From assembly GCA_019348515.1 (NCBI GenBank), contig JAHWJF010000185.1, positions 1-7,003 on the forward strand: DNA of 7,003 nt, read 5' to 3'. Below, piece after piece: positions 5,864 to 7,003 of this stretch. Within the stretch, counting starts at the first letter, position 1. The number at the start of each line of letters is the position of its first letter. Source of the DNA: Chloroflexota bacterium (GTDB lineage Bacteria; Chloroflexota; Chloroflexia; Thermomicrobiales; UBA6265). The position numbers and the translations under genes were made by a program. The notes under the pieces are model-generated. The model saw nothing but the letters and a program-made list of their open reading frames with translations, was not told where the DNA came from and ran no database searches.

Positions 5864-5983
5864 GACGGGAGACGGCAAGACGGCAGGACGGCAAGACGGC
5901 TAGTAGGAGTGACGTCCGCGGCGCCCGAGTCGCCGAAGCCGTCGTCCTGTCTCCTCCCCCCCTTCCCCCCTCGGCGGACGTTG
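5864..5983. other. Gap between ATPase and permease genes: repeats and C-rich tract
   Basis: Besides the tandem repeats listed separately, this gap contains CGGCG-N7-CGCCG (5919-5923 and 5931-5935), a small perfect hairpin. GGAGAC (5868-5873) is complementary to GTCTCC (5949-5954), so most of the gap could fold back on itself. A pyrimidine run rich in C (5950-5972) then stops just before the permease start. No gene is visible. Confidence 0.55.
5865..5903 (+). repeat. Tandem 8-base repeats, consensus ACGGCAAG
   Basis: Starting two bases after the ATPase stop codon are ACGGGAG, ACGGCAAG, ACGGCAGG, ACGGCAAG and ACGGCTAG in direct succession (one 7-base and four 8-base units). Such a short array can change copy number by replication slippage. 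Its role, if any, is unknown. Confidence 0.7.
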
Positions 5984-7003
5984 ATGACTAGCATCGGGGT
6001 TGGCAGCGCCATGCCGCCGGGGGCGCAGGACCGCACGGTACGCCCGCGTCCGTTCGTGATGCGCAATGGGCGGCTGCTCTTCGTCTGGGCAGTGCTGATC
6101 GCCATCATCACCGCCTACGTGCTCGTGGTGCCGCAGTTTCGTCCGCGGGAGCAACGGACGCTGCTCAATTCCGGGCTGACGCTGGCCACGGCGAGCATGG
6201 GTCAGACGCTCGTCGTCCTCACCGGGGGCATCGATCTCTCCATCGGGCCAATGGTCAGTCTCACCAACAGCATCGCCTCCGAGGTGACTGACAGGGAGTC
6301 CCCGACCTCCAGCATGGTCGTAGCTGCCGCCGCCGCTCTTGGGGTGGGCGCCTTAGGTGGGCTGGTCAATGGTGTGCTCGTTGCCTACGGGCGGTTACAA
6401 CCGATCATCGTCACCCTGGCCACGGGATCGATCTGGACCGGGATCGCGCTCTACATCCGTCCCTCGCCCGGCGGTTTCATCCCGCTCGAGTTCAGTAATC
6501 TCCTCTCCGGGACGGCCTTCGCGGAGCCGGTGCCGCTTCCGTTGGGCTTGACCTGGAGCACGCCCATCCCGAAAGCCGCGTTCGTGGTCGCCGGGCTGGT
6601 GATCTTCTGGATCATCTTCCGGCGCAGCCGCCTGGCGACCCGGATCTACGCCGTGGGCAGCAGCGAGGGCGCCGCCTATCTCTCGGGTGTCAACGTGCAG
6701 CGGGCCAAGCTCGCCGCCTACACGCTGGCGGGGCTGGCCGCGGGTTGCGCGGGATTGATCAACAGCGCCCAGACGGCCACCGGAAACGCGTTGGGCGGCA
6801 CGATCTTCACTCTCAACTCGATCGCGGCGGTGGTCCTCGGCGGCGCCGCGCTGGCCGGCGGCGCCGGCTCGTACCTCGGCACGCTCGCCGGCGCCTATGT
6901 GATCGCCATCATCCCCAGCGTGCTCCAGTTCTATGGGGTGAGCAGTTTCTACAAAGACCTGGTACAGGGTGGCGTCTTACTGTTTGCCGTTGCGCTCGGC
7001 GCC
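5984..7003 (+). CDS. Sugar ABC transporter permease, RbsC-like (partial, runs off the window)
   Basis: An open frame runs to the last base of the window, giving 340 residues of a BPD_transp_2 (CUT2) permease, the membrane channel for the solute delivered by the upstream binding protein. Hydrophobic segments include LLFVWAVLIAIITAYVLVV (31-49) and later spans throughout. Family motifs are GQTLVVLTGGIDLSIG (73-88), the loop YAVGSSEGAAYLSGVN (222-237) that couples to the ATPase, and a glycine/alanine-rich span ending AVVLGGAALAGGAG. The final visible residues (DLVQGGVLLFAVALGA) resemble the last transmembrane helix, so only a short tail is probably missing. I chose ATG 5984 because GGCGGA (5973-5978) precedes it by five bases. 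ATG 6011 in the same frame, nine codons later, is an alternative with poorer spacing. Family assignment is firm; substrate is unknown. A second permease or a sugar-metabolism gene may follow outside the window. Confidence 0.9.
   Translation, partial: MTSIGVGSAMPPGAQDRTVRPRPFVMRNGRLLFVWAVLIAIITAYVLVVPQFRPREQRTLLNSGLTLATASMGQTLVVLTGGIDLSIGPMVSLTNSIASEVTDRESPTSSMVVAAAAALGVGALGGLVNGVLVAYGRLQPIIVTLATGSIWTGIALYIRPSPGGFIPLEFSNLLSGTAFAEPVPLPLGLTWSTPIPKAAFVVAGLVIFWIIFRRSRLATRIYAVGSSEGAAYLSGVNVQRAKLAAYTLAGLAAGCAGLINSAQTATGNALGGTIFTLNSIAAVVLGGAALAGGAGSYLGTLAGAYVIAIIPSVLQFYGVSSFYKDLVQGGVLLFAVALGA

Overview
This GC-rich bacterial window carries an ordinary set of genes: a type II NADH-dehydrogenase-like flavoprotein, the remains of a vapBC toxin-antitoxin locus, and most of a CUT2-family (ribose/galactose-type) sugar ABC transporter operon. 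The organism is probably a high-GC, Thermomicrobia-like member of the Chloroflexota. That is inferred from the strong G/C preference at third codon positions, the Tat-exported binding protein whose mature start reads QEATPAA (a pattern I associate with Sphaerobacter/Thermomicrobium-type secreted proteins), and the short palindromic intergenic repeats. No marker gene settles the taxonomy.

Layout. Positions 2-94 read as the last 30 codons of an unidentified plus-strand gene. A 285-base gap with a long inverted repeat (257-308) leads to a GTG-initiated FAD/NAD(P)H oxidoreductase (380-1822, +). On the minus strand lie a VapB-type antitoxin (about 2523-2263) and, overlapping its stop by 4 bases, a vapC toxin remnant. 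The remnant is frameshifted at a run of six A/T and has Gln where the PIN domain normally has an acidic residue. Its second-frame reading runs into the 3' end of the oxidoreductase gene, which converges on it.

The plus-strand transporter operon starts at a good sigma-70-like promoter (TTGACT-17-TAGGAT, 2627-2655). It has a leader of about 117 bases that can form a stem-loop at its 5' end. Then come a Tat-secreted type-1 periplasmic binding protein (2779-3963), a 379-base gap, a tandem-NBD ATPase of the RbsA/MglA type (4343-5863), a 120-base gap, and an RbsC-type permease (5984 to the window end, probably lacking only its last residues). The protein delivers a sugar or sugar-like solute, the permease forms the channel and the ATPase drives import. 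The substrate cannot be read from the sequence.

The least ordinary material is between the transporter genes. After the binding-protein gene there is a perfect 13-bp hairpin without a U-tract, then an 89-base REP/REPIN-like palindromic element. Between ATPase and permease there are tandem 8-base ACGGCAAG-like repeats and a C-rich tract resembling anti-Shine-Dalgarno sequence. These gaps are long for a CUT2 operon and could set the relative output of the three proteins. I found no sign of a new defence, mobile or biosynthetic system, no tRNA or rRNA, and no CRISPR array.
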